Assembly (NCBI GenBank): GCA_032718565.1
Contig: JAVGVS010000012.1
Location: forward strand, 124,001 to 188,000
Source: Distichodus sexfasciatus
Lineage: Eukaryota > Chordata > Actinopteri > Characiformes > Distichodontidae
Direction: 5' to 3'
DNA length: 64,000 bases
Shown here: in pieces, positions 45,000-57,490 of the stretch
Layout: every line of letters begins with the position of its first letter
Position numbering within the stretch: position 1 is the stretch's first letter
Position numbers and translations under genes: made by a program
Notes under the pieces: generated by a model
The model's database searches: none
The model's input: only the letters and a program-made list of their open reading frames with translations
What the model was told of the DNA's origin: nothing

Positions 45000-45590
45000 A
45001 AAATTGTTAAATTAAAAAGTCCCCGTCTTCCTCGCTTGGGTGGAAAAACACGTAAACGAGGGAGACGTCTGGGACGTAAAGGCGGCTTCCCCGTCCTCCA
45101 TCATCACATCCAAACGCTTTGATCCACAACTTCTTTTAGCCCTGGATATTAAGCAATTTTCCCGGGCCTTTAATGGGATTTGAGTCCCTGGGGTCGCGCC
45201 TGCGAGAGATGGCCACTTCTTTACATTACTCAGTCAGGTATGACACTCTGCGCTCGCATTCCCATCCCCTCAGCCTCGCTGCCATAAATAATAAATGAAA
45301 GTGGTATTTGAGTCTTCAAAATCATCCGAAGGGGCTCGGCCGGGCCTCCTTCTCCCCTGAAGTCTCGGGCCCCGCCTCCTCGTGCTAAAGGTTAGCCGTT
45401 GGGCTAAAAGGTGAGCCGCTCAAACAGGCACCACGTTCTGAGATCTCGTCGCTTTATACACTTCTTCCCGGTGGTTTGTTTTTGCCAATGACAGAAAACG
45501 CCCTTCCCTTTCTCTCCGGGGGCACGTTGAGGTGAGCGAGGAGGAACACGTACAGGAAAGGTTAGCGTCGTCTCCTGGCATGTATCTGCA
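45000..45590. promoter_or_regulatory. candidate conserved non-coding element
   Basis: Abrupt change from AT-rich repeat to balanced unique sequence: 'ggatattaagcaattttccc', 'cgggcctttaatgggattt', 'ctttacattactcagtcagg', 'gccataaataataaatg'. No coding signal. Conservation untested. Confidence 0.45.
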
Positions 45591-45598
45591 GCTATATG

Positions 45599-45841
45599 GG
45601 CAGTTGGTGGCGTAACGGTAGGTTGTTCGCCCTGTGATCAGAAGGTCGCAGGTTCGAATCCAGGGCTGGTAAAGTTACCACTGAGGTACTGACGAGCAAG
45701 GTACCGTCCCCCAAGCACTGCGCTTGCTAGCCGCCCACTGCTCCTTCACGGATGGGTTAAATGCAGAGGTCACATCTGGTTGTGGTGCACTGTGTGCTGT
45801 GCTGTGGTGTGTTCACAATGAGAAATAATCACTCACTTTTA
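45599..45841 (+). mobile_element. tRNA-derived SINE (family A), best-preserved copy
   Basis: Exact A box tggcgtaacgg (45608-45618) and exact B box ggttcgaatcc (45651-45661) give a full RNA polymerase III internal promoter. The body (gaggtactgacgagcaaggt, gctccttcacggatgggtt) and tail (gtgtgttcacaatgagaaat, aatcactcactttt) are complete. The reference copy for the family in this window. Confidence 0.95.
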
Positions 45842-46009
45842 AGCTGGTATTTTTGTATCGTCTGTGATTTTGAAAGCTTGTAACAGAAGATGAGATAAAT
45901 ATCTTTCTATTTTGTGGTAATAGCTCCTGATTGGATCAGGAAGAGGCCAAATCTGCACCTCAACGTTTTCACATATTCTTCTTCTTTTTCCACCCCCAAG
46001 CGTAACTAG

Positions 46010-46460
46010 AAAGAGCTCAATTTCTCTGTCAAGCTCTAAAAGGCTTACTTGGCTAATTAAGCGCAGAAAAACAGAATGATCCCTAAAGACAACAAACCGT
46101 TCTTGTGTATTAATTGAATTAAACCATTTAGACGAGCCCCCGAGGACATGCTTTACATGACTCCCTGAATTGAGCTAAATCAGTAAATAATTTGCATTAG
46201 AATTACTAAGCTGCTGTTTAACATACCGCCACAGCCGTCTGTCCTATCCGTTTACATCTCCGCTCTTTTACGCTACAAACCAAACTGTTAAATGTCCGCA
46301 TCTAAATTAGTCAATTTTGCATTACAGATTGGGTAAAGAAAGGGATGAAGCGCTGGATATTGACTGACAATCTGTTACCCACTTTTTCCTCTATTTTGGG
46401 TAAAGTGGATTAGCTAACGACTACAGTATTAATTACTGCTACATTTAATTAAAGCTACAA
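46010..46460. promoter_or_regulatory. candidate CNE with homeodomain core sites
   Basis: TAATTA cores at 46054-46059, 46430-46435 and 46446-46451, and taattgaatta at 46111-46121, in unique balanced sequence with 'atttgcattagaattac' and 'gtcaattttgcattacag'. Among the most enhancer-like stretches in the window. Confidence 0.5.
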
Positions 46461-46477
46461 CTTCCGTCGGTCTTCCC

Positions 46478-46652
46478 ATGAGGCAGCGTATTCTATGTGG
46501 AGCAGCGGGTTCAAAATTGGCTCTATCTTTCCTCCAGGACCACCACCACCATTGGGCACTTGAGGAAGAAAGTTGCTTCAGGAAGACTGTCCCTGTAATG
46601 AAGTCGCTCCGGATAAGAGAATCAAAAATCTGTAGATGTAACCGTAAATACA
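46478..46652 (+). mobile_element. SINE family C, diverged
   Basis: Head remnant 'gcagcgggttcaaaattgg', body 'cacttgaggaagaaagttgc' and 'aggaagactgtccctgtaat', and tail 'aagtcgctccggataagaga' followed by a degraded 'tgtagatgtaaccgtaaat'. Confidence 0.7.
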
Positions 46653-47779
46653 CGGCTGAAGTAAGAAGCCTCATTTGACTCATTTCTTTATTTGCCTTCA
46701 AGCTCAAATTAACCGATGAGATGAATATCTGAAAAAAAACTAACTTCACTTCACATACAAACAGCACAAATTATTTTTCTTATAATATCGTAGAAAAAGT
46801 TCACAGTCTATGAGTAGGGAGATTGTCAGGAAGAGGAGTAAATTGTTATTAAAACTGACATTAAAGGACGTATGCGAATATTTTTATAAACACATTTTTA
46901 ATACGTTTATTGCGTTTACACGACATTCTTTTTTTATTTTTTTTAAAGGCCTCTTTGCACGTATGCGGATATTTTTATAAACGTATATTATTCGTTTACA
47001 TGATATCCACAGAATCCAGCGTTTTAAAAAATCTACACGTTGGAGGGCTATTTAAAAAATATGCGGTTGACGTGGCTAAAACTCTGTTTATACAACTATT
47101 TGCATATGTGTAAACAGGTCCTAAATTTAAAAAAGCATCAAAATTACACTTTCGTGCCAGATGATAAGTATATAAGTGATAATTAATTGATAGCATGATG
47201 ATATGGTATATTAACCATGATATTTACTAAAGTATTCGGATTACGACTTGATATGACAGTTTTCTCGTGCATTAAGGCCCAAAAATTGAGATTCCCTCTG
47301 TCAAAGTTTCAAGCGTCAGCGTTCAAGTTATACTTCAGAAGCCAGCAAAGAGAGAAACTTTCACTCTCTGGGAATACAGCCTCACACACCCAAAGAGAAC
47401 TGGGGATATCTTATGTTGTTGAAAGACTTTCTTGAAAATCTGTTTTTTTTAAGCCTTGTTTTTTGGGGGGGGGGTGAAGAAAAGGTCTCACACCGGCCAA
47501 TGCCGCATTACTGGCAGAAGCTCTCTAAGTTGCATGGAAAACCCAGTTTATATTCCCACAGATGTCTAACAAGCAGAGGATATGGTGTGGGATTATAGAC
47601 AGGGCCAGATCAATAGCCTGCTGTCTCAGAGGCATCAATATAGATTATGAATCACAGCGAGGCAGCAAGGAAGTAGTGGGTGATGGCTGTTGGCTGGCAG
47701 CTCTGAAGCACCGTGTGTGAGAGAGAGTGTGTGTGTGTGTGTGAGTGATTTAGTCTGCTTTAATAGACTCTGTGTTTGG
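46653..47779. other. unique sequence, AT-rich then balanced
   Basis: No gene recognised. Two near-identical words, 'gtatgcggatatttttataaac' (46970) and 'gtatgcgaatatttttataaac' (46870), with 'acgtttattgcgtttaca/acgtatattattcgtttaca' after each, mark a diverged tandem duplication of about 100 bp (46865-47005). A G-run lies at 47465-47474. Confidence 0.4.
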
Positions 47780-48190
47780 ACAATCGCACAGCAAGCAAAT
47801 CATCACCGCCTTCCGCCACCATTTTGCATTATGCAACTCATGCCCCGATTCTTAATGAAGGAAAACACGGTGCCGGGGTCAAGCTGTCCAGCGCTGTAAT
47901 TTATATTTAGGCCTGTCCTCTCCTCTCTCTCTCTCTCTCTCATCACTCCTACCACAACACTCATGACTCTCGCAAGGTCTCGTGTACAATTCAATACCAC
48001 TTGACTTTCCCCAATCGATGGCCCGCCGTAAAAAGGCTGGGTCTCAAAACATCCGGCATCAACATGCCAACCTCTGTGAAATCTCAATCCGAGCACGGAA
48101 ATAAAAAAAATAAATACAAAAATGTCACAGTTTGCGTGAATCCGTGTGAATCTTTGGACTGCAATTAATGCTGATATTAGCCGTCTTGTG
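47780..48190. promoter_or_regulatory. candidate conserved non-coding element
   Basis: 'ccaccattttgcattatgcaac', 'cgattcttaatgaaggaaaac', 'gcgctgtaatttatatttagg' and 'gcaattaatgctgatattagcc' in unique sequence. (CT)n at 47923-47942. Confidence 0.4.
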
Positions 48191-49060
48191 TTAATGCTGC
48201 GTGCGTTGACATGTCCACCAGCTGTCAGTCACGACAGGACACCATGAGAATACATGCATCATATGTCCCTTCTGTCTACAAATTAAAACCAAAAAGCACG
48301 TTTTGGTTTAAACGAGGGGTTTCGTAATTTGCCATTTTTTACTCGAATGAAAAATGAAAAAATGGGAAATGTACGCTCACAGGGGCCATGGCACTGAAGT
48401 GACCATTACACGTGGAAGATTAAAAAAAACAACAACAACAAAAAAAAACAACACACTTCTGGTGGGTCACGCTACTTGTAAAAAGCCAAATTATTCATTG
48501 ATATATTTCCAGTATTTGGTTTTGAAAATAAATACTGTAAATAAAGCTGATTATTATTTAAATTTGAAAAACGAATGAAGAAATAATACACAGGTTCACT
48601 TGGCGTCATCAGTCCACCCCATCCCCAGCTTGGACAGAGCGGCTGGCGGCGCTGTAGTCTACGGCTCGGCACCTGATAGACTGCTATTGAATACCTGTCA
48701 AAGGTTATGGTGGCCGGGGTCGCCCTGGTGTAACTTAGAAGGTGGGAATGAGGTCACCGAGACCAACCCCGGCAAAATAAAGCATGCGCACACACATACA
48801 CACACATACACACATACACACACACACATACACACACACACGCACACAAGCTAAGCTAGCTCATAGAGCACGGTGAGGTCAAAAGAAATAAAGTGAGTTT
48901 CCTAAGTAAAAGCAGCTGCCCCAAAAAGCATGCTCCCTTTGTTAGGTTGTGGGCCAAAAATATAGTGAAACAATGTAAAACGAAACTAGGAAAGTGAAAG
49001 GCAATGCATTAAGTTAACATAACATCCACTTATCTGAAGATCAAAAACATGCAGCGACCC
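48191..49060. other. unique sequence with (CA)n
   Basis: No gene recognised. An imperfect (CA)/(CATA)n run lies at 48788-48846. Confidence 0.45.
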
Positions 49061-49751
49061 CTAAAACCCGCCGCTTTAGAAACGCCGTGGCGCGTGTTTC
49101 AGAGTCAAGGCCTGTTTGTTTTATTCTTTTTTTGAAAGATAAATGTGCTGCGATAGCCGCTGAATGGTGGAAGACTGACTTCCTGGAAAAGAAGAACTGT
49201 GCATCCCAGTTTTTACATTCCGGCTTATTATTCTACCTTGAAAACGGTTGTGTTTACTGATGATTCTCGTTTTTTCCTTCCTTGCTTCCCTCCCTCCCTC
49301 TTTCTTTTTTTTTTTTTTTTCCGGAAGGTTCCAGTGCTGTCAAGGTCGGCAGGAACACAGGATGCTGGAAATGATTAATCTGTCAATCTACATCAAAGCT
49401 TCCTACTGGGATGCCCTTCCTACAGCCTCAGCGGCTCTGCATAGAGAATGATAGGCTCTGTACTCCTGTCGCGGCGCACCTTCCCCGCTTTCCACTCTCC
49501 CGCAGCCTGTAATGTGATGACAGGCTAAAATTCAGGACGTAAAAATTACTCGTTGGGGCCTATTTTACATCGGCGCCGCACCTCGGGACCGCGCCAGTCC
49601 CCGTGGCAGGGCCATTTCGCCGCGTACGATGATTACGGCTATTTTCAAACTAGGTGCAAAAGCGGCGTGGAAAAGCCATCCCATTTCTACCTGCCATCCC
49701 TTCGTACAGCGCCAAGAAACAATAAACGTAGCTGTAACATGCATGCAAAAA

Positions 49752-49769
49752 GGGGGGGGGGGGGGGGGG
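49752..49769 (+). repeat. poly(G) run, 18 nt
   Basis: Uninterrupted G18. Likely length-variable and prone to sequencing error. Confidence 0.9.
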
Positions 49770-52190
49770 TGAAGCGAGCGTCCCGCGAATCAATATCAAA
49801 CGAAGGACTCGCATTTGAATTTCGTGCTACACATTTCCGAGACGATAAACACGGAGTACGGAAAGAAACGCCAGACAATTCCCCGGCCATAATCTCCAGA
49901 TAATGGACTGAAGCTCAACGCAAACAGGCTTTTGCATAATAACGACTCGCCGCCTATCTTCAAACGGGGAGCGCAACGGATACGGGAAAGGCGTACAGAA
50001 AGAAGAGGCAAAATTATTCAATATTTGTGTCTGAGTGAACAATTTTCGGGAGAGATAACCCCCCCCCCAAAAAAACATAACTTGCTCCGAGTAGAAGTAG
50101 AGAGGCAGGACGGCGGTCAACTCTGCACTCGGAATGGCACAGTATCGTCCACAAATTACACAGACGGACCTGGCAGCGGAGGACCTGCCACCTTAACTGC
50201 ACAAGGGTCTAGAGAACATCACAACCCCTACGAGCAGCGCTGTGCTGACAGACTCGGTGACGAGAAGCCGGAGGAGTTTAGCTGTCGGCAGACTGACAGG
50301 CCCGTATTTTTAGGCCGACCCGTCCTTTGTTGCCTGCCGATTTTGCTGCCAGGCCAGAGAGAGGGACAGCGTGCCGGTGCTAGGCCCGGCTTCGGGTTGC
50401 GGCGGTAATCTTCTCGTCTTTCCACTCCTCCAGTTGTGGGCTTAGGTCCTTGCCACGCCACCATGAATCCCTGCTTTTGTTTCGACTAGGAAACCAGACA
50501 CTCGGATCCATAATTAACGTCCGAATCCTAAGAGACTATTTTCTCGGACGTTCCTACTTTTTTTTTTTTTTCCCCTCCCCCATCTTGATGGAAGAATCTG
50601 GAAGTCAGATTTCTAAAAGCCAACTCTAAAATCTTTGATGCTACAACACCTAGTACCTGTTGTGTGCCTGACGTTAACAAAATGATCTCTGACTTCGCCT
50701 GCGTGAATGAGTCGGTTAATCTCTTGAGGGCCACAATACCAGTTGAATTTACCACAAGATAATAAGCCGAGCAACTCCAAGTAGACGGCGAGGTCGCGGC
50801 TTCCATTTCTGTTAGCAAATCATGGAGATAAGTCAACCTTTATTTTCCATCCTCGCAACCAGGTTTGCCTTTATGGCCATTTACGAGAGCAAAGCGGGTT
50901 TTCCCACTCGCACGGCGTGCACCGAGGCGCTGTTCAGGAGGTCACATGTAAGCTTAATCAGAGAAAAACTCTCTCTCACATGCACTCCAACATCAGCCCA
51001 GATCAGCCGAACACACGGCGTCACCGTCGGGAAACGGACAGATGCTAATTGCGAAGGAGTGGGGTGGTTTAGTAAAAATATAAAAAACTGCTCGAGACGG
51101 GGACAAATCCATTAGATCTTTATTAGGGCTTTAAAAGAGTTATGAGATTCCCTGGGATCCAATCGGCATCAATCAGGCATGGTAAATTGGATTCCTGAAT
51201 ACGAAAATCCCCGGGGGAAGGTTGATGCTATCTGGATCAGACACGGTGGCGTTTTCTTCCCCCCACTCCCGCTCCATCGCTCAGTGCTCACCCGGGTTCT
51301 GTTCCTGCTTTAGTGAACCATAATAAGTATTGATTAACTCATTACTGCGTATTATTCACTGGCTTTGGGCTCGGACCGTGCTTCAAAGTCAGCACCTCGT
51401 GAGTCGCCGGTGCAAGGTGGCAACGCTCTCGTTTGGACGGACGGTCGGTCGCTCGGACGGTGAGGCTGGACTGAGTGTTAAAGAGGACGAGGGTTAGGGC
51501 AGGGCAGGGACCGTAGGGGGAGAGAGAGACCTGGTAGTGCTGATTCAGAGGATTTGGAGGCGCGGTGAATCAAGTGCAACCTCCTGTCACGTGGGAGATG
51601 TCGAGGGGGGGGAGCGCTGGGGGAAGGATGGGAGGAGATGAGGGCAGTAAAGGATGTACATCCGAATCAGATCCATTCTGGTTAGCACGTTTTACACACT
51701 GACTATTTTGGACTCGTAATGAGACTAAACAGAAACCTGAACTTTCCCGGCAGGAGTTTTGTAAACGCTGGAGGAATCCAAACGGCTGATAAAACAACAC
51801 GAACCACGCTCAGCGCTACGACTGCCCTCCAGACAAAAGGCAGAGTGCTATTGCTTACAATAAACAGATGTAATCGCCAGCTGCTTAGGCTCACGTGAGT
51901 CCGGCTTCCCCATTAGCTCGAAAACGGTCATCTCCTTTCTTAGAATGCACAAAGCGGCGGCCAGATAATAGGAGATCAGGCAGATAAATGAAGCTTGATT
52001 CCAGGGGACAAGGTCACAGGGGCTCAATGGGACGCAGGTCGAAGGCCCGGAGTTCGGAACGCGCCACTGCCTCCTCCTCTTCTTCCCCTGGCAATTCCAA
52101 AGGTCCGTCCGCCGTTTAATTCACGTGCCATTTCCTTAATCTCCTCCACGTATCTGAGGCATCCGAGCGTTCGCCCCGGCAGACGCCAGC

Positions 52191-52223
52191 GCCGCCCCCG
52201 TCCCCGTCCCCGTCCCCGGGCGG
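52191..52223 (-). other. G-quadruplex-type motif
   Basis: On the + strand, C-runs at 52195-52199, 52202-52205, 52208-52211 and 52214-52217 are separated by 2-nt spacers. The - strand therefore has four G4-5 runs with 2-nt loops, an unusually regular quadruplex pattern. Confidence 0.8.
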
Positions 52224-52559
52224 AATTAGTGCGGCGCGGCTTTTTTGGCATGTTTGGAATATTTTCGGTCACCTCTAAAAGCGGCGTGATTGAGCGATTT
52301 CCAATACAACGTCGGGGCGGATTACCGTCACATAATAAGATGCTGGAGGAAGTAGGGCTGAAGAAGAGACAAGTATTAATTTGGGACTGCGCCGAAACTG
52401 ACACTCCATCCTCCAGCCCCCGAGGCTGTATTACTTGAGTTCGCCCCCCCACCGCTTCCTCCTGACTATCTCCTCCACAACAAGCCCCCCCCGCCCCAAC
52501 CCCCTTCTGCCTGTCCTGATGGAAGAAATGCCGTCTCCATAGCAATTACCAAAGTCTTT

Positions 52560-53276
52560 TATCAGTCATTTCAAAGGAGGGAAAATTAGAGCAATTGTGT
52601 CAGGACAGTCATATGGGCAGAAATTGCACACTTACTTGGACCACTTATGTCTGTGACTTTGTTCCTGTCTGATGAAGGCTATTGTTCCCCGCCGTGGCTT
52701 TGAAAGCCTGATTGGACTTGAGCAGATGTACTGTACCCAAAAAAAGGATGCCTTTTGTTTCCTCCCATAGTGGCTTTTTCATTTTCGACCTAATTGAATA
52801 TAAATTACAGCTCTGTCTCTGTTTACACAGAAAGCCTTTAAAGCACATCATAGCATTTATTTCACGGCCTACGACCAACAACATCTCGCGGGGGGAAAAA
52901 AAAAAAAAAACACAGAAATATGCAGAGATTCTTTTTCGCTCCCGTATTTATCCATCACATCCGAGAGGGGGGGGGGTTGTGGCGCGGGGGTAAGGGAGCG
53001 TTATTTCGGCGAAGAGAGCGCGGCACTCGAACGGCGAAATTGGGGAAGGAAAGGAGGGGAGGGGGGGTTCGATTTCAGTAACTGAAGAGAATGCATTAAT
53101 TATCAGGCTGGAAGAGTCTCCAGGCTGATACGCCGCATATTGATTGAAATTAAAAGAGGAAGTTAAAAATCAGGCAAATTAAAAATGAGGCGGATTTAAC
53201 TGCTCAAAATCGTGTCATTAGGAAAGAGGAGCGTAATTGCTGAGAAGACCTAATCCAGTGCCCCGAGTGGGAGGAG

Positions 53277-53308
<32 letters not shown>

Positions 53309-53760
53309 AGAGGGGGAAGAAGAAAGAAAAGAGGATCCTGACGAGTCCTTGCAGGAAATGTTAAATCTAACGTGGCTTAAATGTTAGCGATACCCAGTCA
53401 GGGGACCTGCCAGCCTAATCTATCCCCAGTTCACTGCCCATGCTCCCATACTCTATCTGTCTTAGCATATTGATTTCCGAGCTGTCTTATTGGTTCCTAA
53501 CATAATTATACCAGGAGTAGGTCTCTTAGTGCGGCTAATACATTTACACCATGGCATCTAGGGGAGCTTATATCCATGTCATTTATTCAGGCTTGGGATG
53601 GGGGCACTGGGGGCTCTGCTAAGAGGCTGCTCTACCCAGCGAATTTGAGGATTTACTTAAATGAGAGTGTGAATTAAGGACAGGCTGCCAGAAATCCGCA
53701 AATCAATAACTTTTTATAAAACAAGGGGACTGTAGCGCATCATAATAACCTTGAAAACAA
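52560..53760. promoter_or_regulatory. candidate CNE cluster
   Basis: Unique, repeat-poor: 'tagcaattaccaaagtc', 'gacctaattgaatataaattac', 'gcattaattatcaggctgg', 'gcggctaatacatttac', 'gtcatttattcaggcttgg'. (GA)n at 53279-53303 and G-runs at 52966-52975 and 53060-53067. Coding signals are absent. Confidence 0.5.
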
Positions 53761-54784
53761 AAACTCTAGACGCCTATGGAATAATCTCGAAGCATCTTCA
53801 TGCATGGGCATCAGAAACCCAAAACCAAAAAAGTAGGGCCAGCCTCGGGCTTCATCAAAACCTGTCACTGAGAAAAGCAGTCTCGAATTTCACTCAAGCC
53901 CAGCTTCTCCCTTGTGCGTCAATCCCGTAAAAATTAGAAGCTTAATGGCGCAATCCCTGAAACGGCGGCGCCGATTGGCTCTCGGCCCGCATATGCGCGC
54001 GCCGTCAACAAGACCTCCGTCCCCGCCGAAACTCACAAGAGAATGAGCAGGGGAAAAAAAGGTCAAAGTCTATTTATTTTGTCTCCGTCTAATTGTTGTC
54101 AGCGCCTGACCCGAAACTCTACAGGAGAATTTTTCAAAGTCAAGCACAGAGGATGGGGGCTTTGCAATTTATCACTGCTTATTCCTCATCCCAGCGTGCG
54201 AAGGTTCGCTTCTCGTCTTTAATTCCGAAGACTCCCTCGTTAATGGAGGAAGCCGCCTCGTAAATTAAGGAAGAGTTCGATTGCGGCGCGCGACCGAGAC
54301 GGATCTGAGGCCGGCAGTTGGTCACCTCTGGCAGGTGAGGCCGAACGGTCGTGGCGAAAGATTTATAGGAATTAACAGACGGGACGTTACCCGAATGGGT
54401 TAATCCAAACACGTCATCGCGGTGAGCTTCATCCAAGCAGGACGATGGGATGGGAAGGGATGGGATGGGATTTTCGGAAAGTTTCGGTGATCCGGTTGGC
54501 ATGCAGACCACTCGTCAAAGCATGGCGTTGTCTGCGAGGCCACTTTTTCATTCTTTTTTCCGCCGTAATACATTTTTCATAACGTCAACAAAGGGTGCAG
54601 GTAGTGTGTGACACAATGACAATCCGTGGCTTTTTAAAAGGCCTGGACTGTCACTGGGATATCTCATTTTGGTTTTTATTCATTTCTTCACAGCAATGGT
54701 AAGTGCGAGTCAGGCTCTGCTCTCCCTAGAGAGGGAGAGGAAGAAAAAAAGAGAGGCAGCTGTGCTTCAGTGTGCATTTGTGCA

Positions 54785-54819
<35 letters not shown>

Positions 54820-55330
54820 TAGAGAGAGATGGACGCACACTCGCCCACAATCCACTGGCCATCGGATCACACAGCAATCAGGCATTGCTCTACCTTTTCT
54901 CTCTTCACTCAGGCCAGAGGGATCAGCTAAGCAATGGGAATCTCTATCCGAGACCCTTCCAGCCCCGACAGTCGGACCTCTGTCCCGTCTTTGTGTCTTG
55001 CCGTGCTGTTGATCTACGGAGGAAAAATAAGGACTAGACGGCTTGAAGTAACATCTCAACATCCCCGATTCAAAACCCATTAGTGGCACGCGACAATCCG
55101 GCCGTCCCCGTCTCCGACGGGACTCTGGAACGCCAGAGGTCGCCTGCCTGTCAAAATTTATCTTGTACTTTAAAAGAAAAGGAAAAAAAAAAACGAGGAA
55201 GAAAGAAAAGAGATTGAAAACTGCTCTGGTAGAAGATTTAATAATACAGCATTAAGAGTTACAAGGAACATTAGGAGCCCCGGCATCTCAGGAAGTTAAA
55301 AACACATTTCCATGCAAGCCATTATTTCAC
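53761..55330. other. repeat-poor unique sequence, patchily CNE-like
   Basis: No gene recognised. 53930-54020 is CpG-rich ('cccgcatatgcgcgcgcc'). (GT)n followed by (GA) at 54785-54830 underlies an 80-codon + frame and a 133-codon - frame, neither gene-like. Confidence 0.4.
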
Positions 55331-55850
55331 TCAAGCCATTTATCTACCATGATCCTGGCTGATGGCAATCCCGAAAGCATGTACATCCTTTTTAATAAAA
55401 ATCGCTTTCTTCAATAGGATTTTTTATGCACATTTTTTTTTACAAGGTGAGGTATTAATTCCCCCTATACTCAACACATTGTGGAAATGACTTTCCCTTA
55501 AATCATTCGCAAACGTCTAAAAGCCTGGGAAGATATAATGATTTTTATTAGATTACCGTTCTTTAAGATGCATTAGACAAATAGCAGGAAATAACACTCT
55601 GCAGCCTGGTAATGCAATAAACTTCCAATTATAACACTTAGGTACAATAAGTGGGCTTCTACAGCAGGGCTGCACACAAATCATCATTATATTTCCAATG
55701 CAAGCTGGATGTGTGGGCTTCAGACGGCCTAATATGTTTATCACTCGTAAACAAAACGCAGCGAGAGGCTGAAAACTGTCCGCCCGCATTCGCTGGCAGA
55801 GGACGGTATATGACCGCATCAATCATTTTCCAAAAAAGACACGCTGAATG
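55331..55850. promoter_or_regulatory. candidate conserved non-coding element
   Basis: 'gatataatgatttttattagattacc', 'ggtaatgcaataaacttcc', 'ccaattataacacttagg' and 'gcctaatatgtttatcac' in unique sequence with no repeat. Frames on both strands (89 and 116 codons) are not recognisable. Confidence 0.45.
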
Positions 55851-56750
55851 TCAAATAGTCATCAATTTTTATCCTCTGTTCCCGTCCTATCTTTCCATTT
55901 TTACTCTAGCCTCCTCCTTCACGGATACAAATCCTAACGTATGCGGTCCAGGGCTGTCCGGGAGTGTTTTGGGTCAGGATTTTGGGGTCAAAGTGCGTTG
56001 ATGATAACGGGAAAAAAAAGACAATTCTTGCCTGTAAACCAGAAAAATTGCTTTTGTACAAAAACAAAATCAGCCTGTGTTTGATAAAATAAAGTTTGGA
56101 TTATGTGGAGGCATATCATTATTTATCTACAGACTCTGTGTGTGTGCGTGAACATCAAACGGTCTTCCTTTACCAGCCTGTCCTCCAATTCTGACTTCAG
56201 CTTTCTAAGACACGAACACTCATTCTCAAAGTATAGCCAAGAATCTTTCTGGTCATGTTTTCTGTCCAAAATGTTCCCATGATGAAAGACGAAAACAACA
56301 ATTTTGGCTCTCTGATGTCAAAAGGAAAATAGGGACTGAGTGAGTGTGTTTGTGTGTTTGAAAGTCAAATTGAGCAGATTTTAGGTGTTTTCTATTCTAC
56401 CTTTGTATTTTTACTTCAGCTTTCTCCTTAATGCTCAAATAACATGCGTATTCAAATTTGGGGCTTTTTGTATACAGGGTTGTTAGCCATTTTCTAAGTT
56501 GTTTTAGCATCCCCAAAAGTAACAGTAAAAACCTCAAGAGAATTGCTTTGAAACAAAAAGCACCTTATACTTATCTACAGCAAAAAAAAAATGGAAAAAA
56601 AAAGGAAGAAGCAGTTTTTTTGTCAAATTCAAGCATTAAATCTTCGGTTCTTCTCCTACCTTTGTGGTTTTACTTAATGCACAAATTTGGGGCTCTGTCC
56701 TTTCCCTTGAGTGTTCTCTGTCATCTCTGTCACATGTACACACATTCTTC
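55851..56750. other. AT-rich unique sequence
   Basis: Nothing recognisable is seen. Confidence 0.35.
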
Positions 56751-56751
56751 A

Positions 56752-57490
56752 CTCAAGTAGAAGTAGAGATACATGTGTTTAAAAAGACGCTAGTAAAAGT
56801 TGAAGTATTGACTCCACGTCTTTACTCAAGTTCAGGTGAAAAGTACAGGCTCTAAAGTATAAAAATATAAAGTATCATTTTAGGGCAAAGCTGACTGGAC
56901 TCCATGTGCAAGCGTTATGTAGAGCGCAAGCAGAGAAAAATAAAGCCACATGAATACATAAAGCTCCACTGGCCGTTACCGTCATTATACACGATGACCG
57001 CCTCTATCCTAAATACATCATACAACAAATATTATAGCGCTGTAAAGAGCGCTGTAGAAATAAACTCAACTGAACTGAACTGAACTTGGTCGAGCTAAGC
57101 TTCTTCCACGATATTATTTCCTACCGAGTTGCCCCCGGTTTTAGTTTCTCTCTCTCTCTCTCTCTCTCACTTTATCGTGTCTGTCGTGTTGTGTGTCATG
57201 TGCAAAGACGAATACACCAATGGGATTGTCTTTTCTGTGTGTTTTTACTGCATTTTTATGCCTCAACCAATCGGTCAAGTTGTCGGGATGGGCGCATTAT
57301 TGATACGGAATAGGAGAAAATCATGGAAAAATGGCCTAATAAACCTCATTTAAATTAAACCAAACAAGAGTAACGAGCCTGATTTGAAAATGTAGGGAGT
57401 AGAAAGTAGAGATATTCATGCTAAACATGTACGTAGTAAAAGTTAAACATCGGCACCAAAATAAACTGTCAAGTAAAGTACTGAAGTGCC
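56752..57490. repeat. composite dispersed repeat (agtaaaagt-type)
   Basis: Edges carry the 'cactcaagtagaagtagagatacatg... ctagtaaaagttgaagtattgactcc' and 'acgtagtaaaagttaaacatcgg... aagtaaagtactgaagtgcc' style repeated widely in fish DNA. Inside lies a separate 3'-end-like piece, 'gcgctgtagaaataaactc' ending (ACTGA)n at 57066-57085, so at least two elements are nested. Confidence 0.5.

Larger units (their letters stand above)
49060..52560. promoter_or_regulatory. repeat-free block, candidate CNE cluster
   Basis: 3.5 kb without a recognisable mobile element, CpG-bearing, with words such as 'gaaatgattaatctgtcaatc', 'cctgtaatgtgatgacagg', 'gattaactcattactgcg' and 'ggaattagtgcggcgcgg'. Frames of up to 173 codons overlap on both strands (51995-52438 +, 52024-52545 -) without recognisable domains. 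Contains a G18 run (49752-49769) and a G-quadruplex-type C-run cluster (52191-52223). Confidence 0.4.

Noticed and set aside
45599..45672. Possible functional tRNA gene
   Set aside because: Good A and B boxes, but no cloverleaf with proper acceptor pairing, and the sequence continues into a SINE body and tail.
52024..52545. 173-codon - strand frame with an Arg-Gly repeat
   Set aside because: The Arg-Gly stretch is the translation of the regular G-quadruplex repeat; no recognisable domain, and the opposite strand is equally open.
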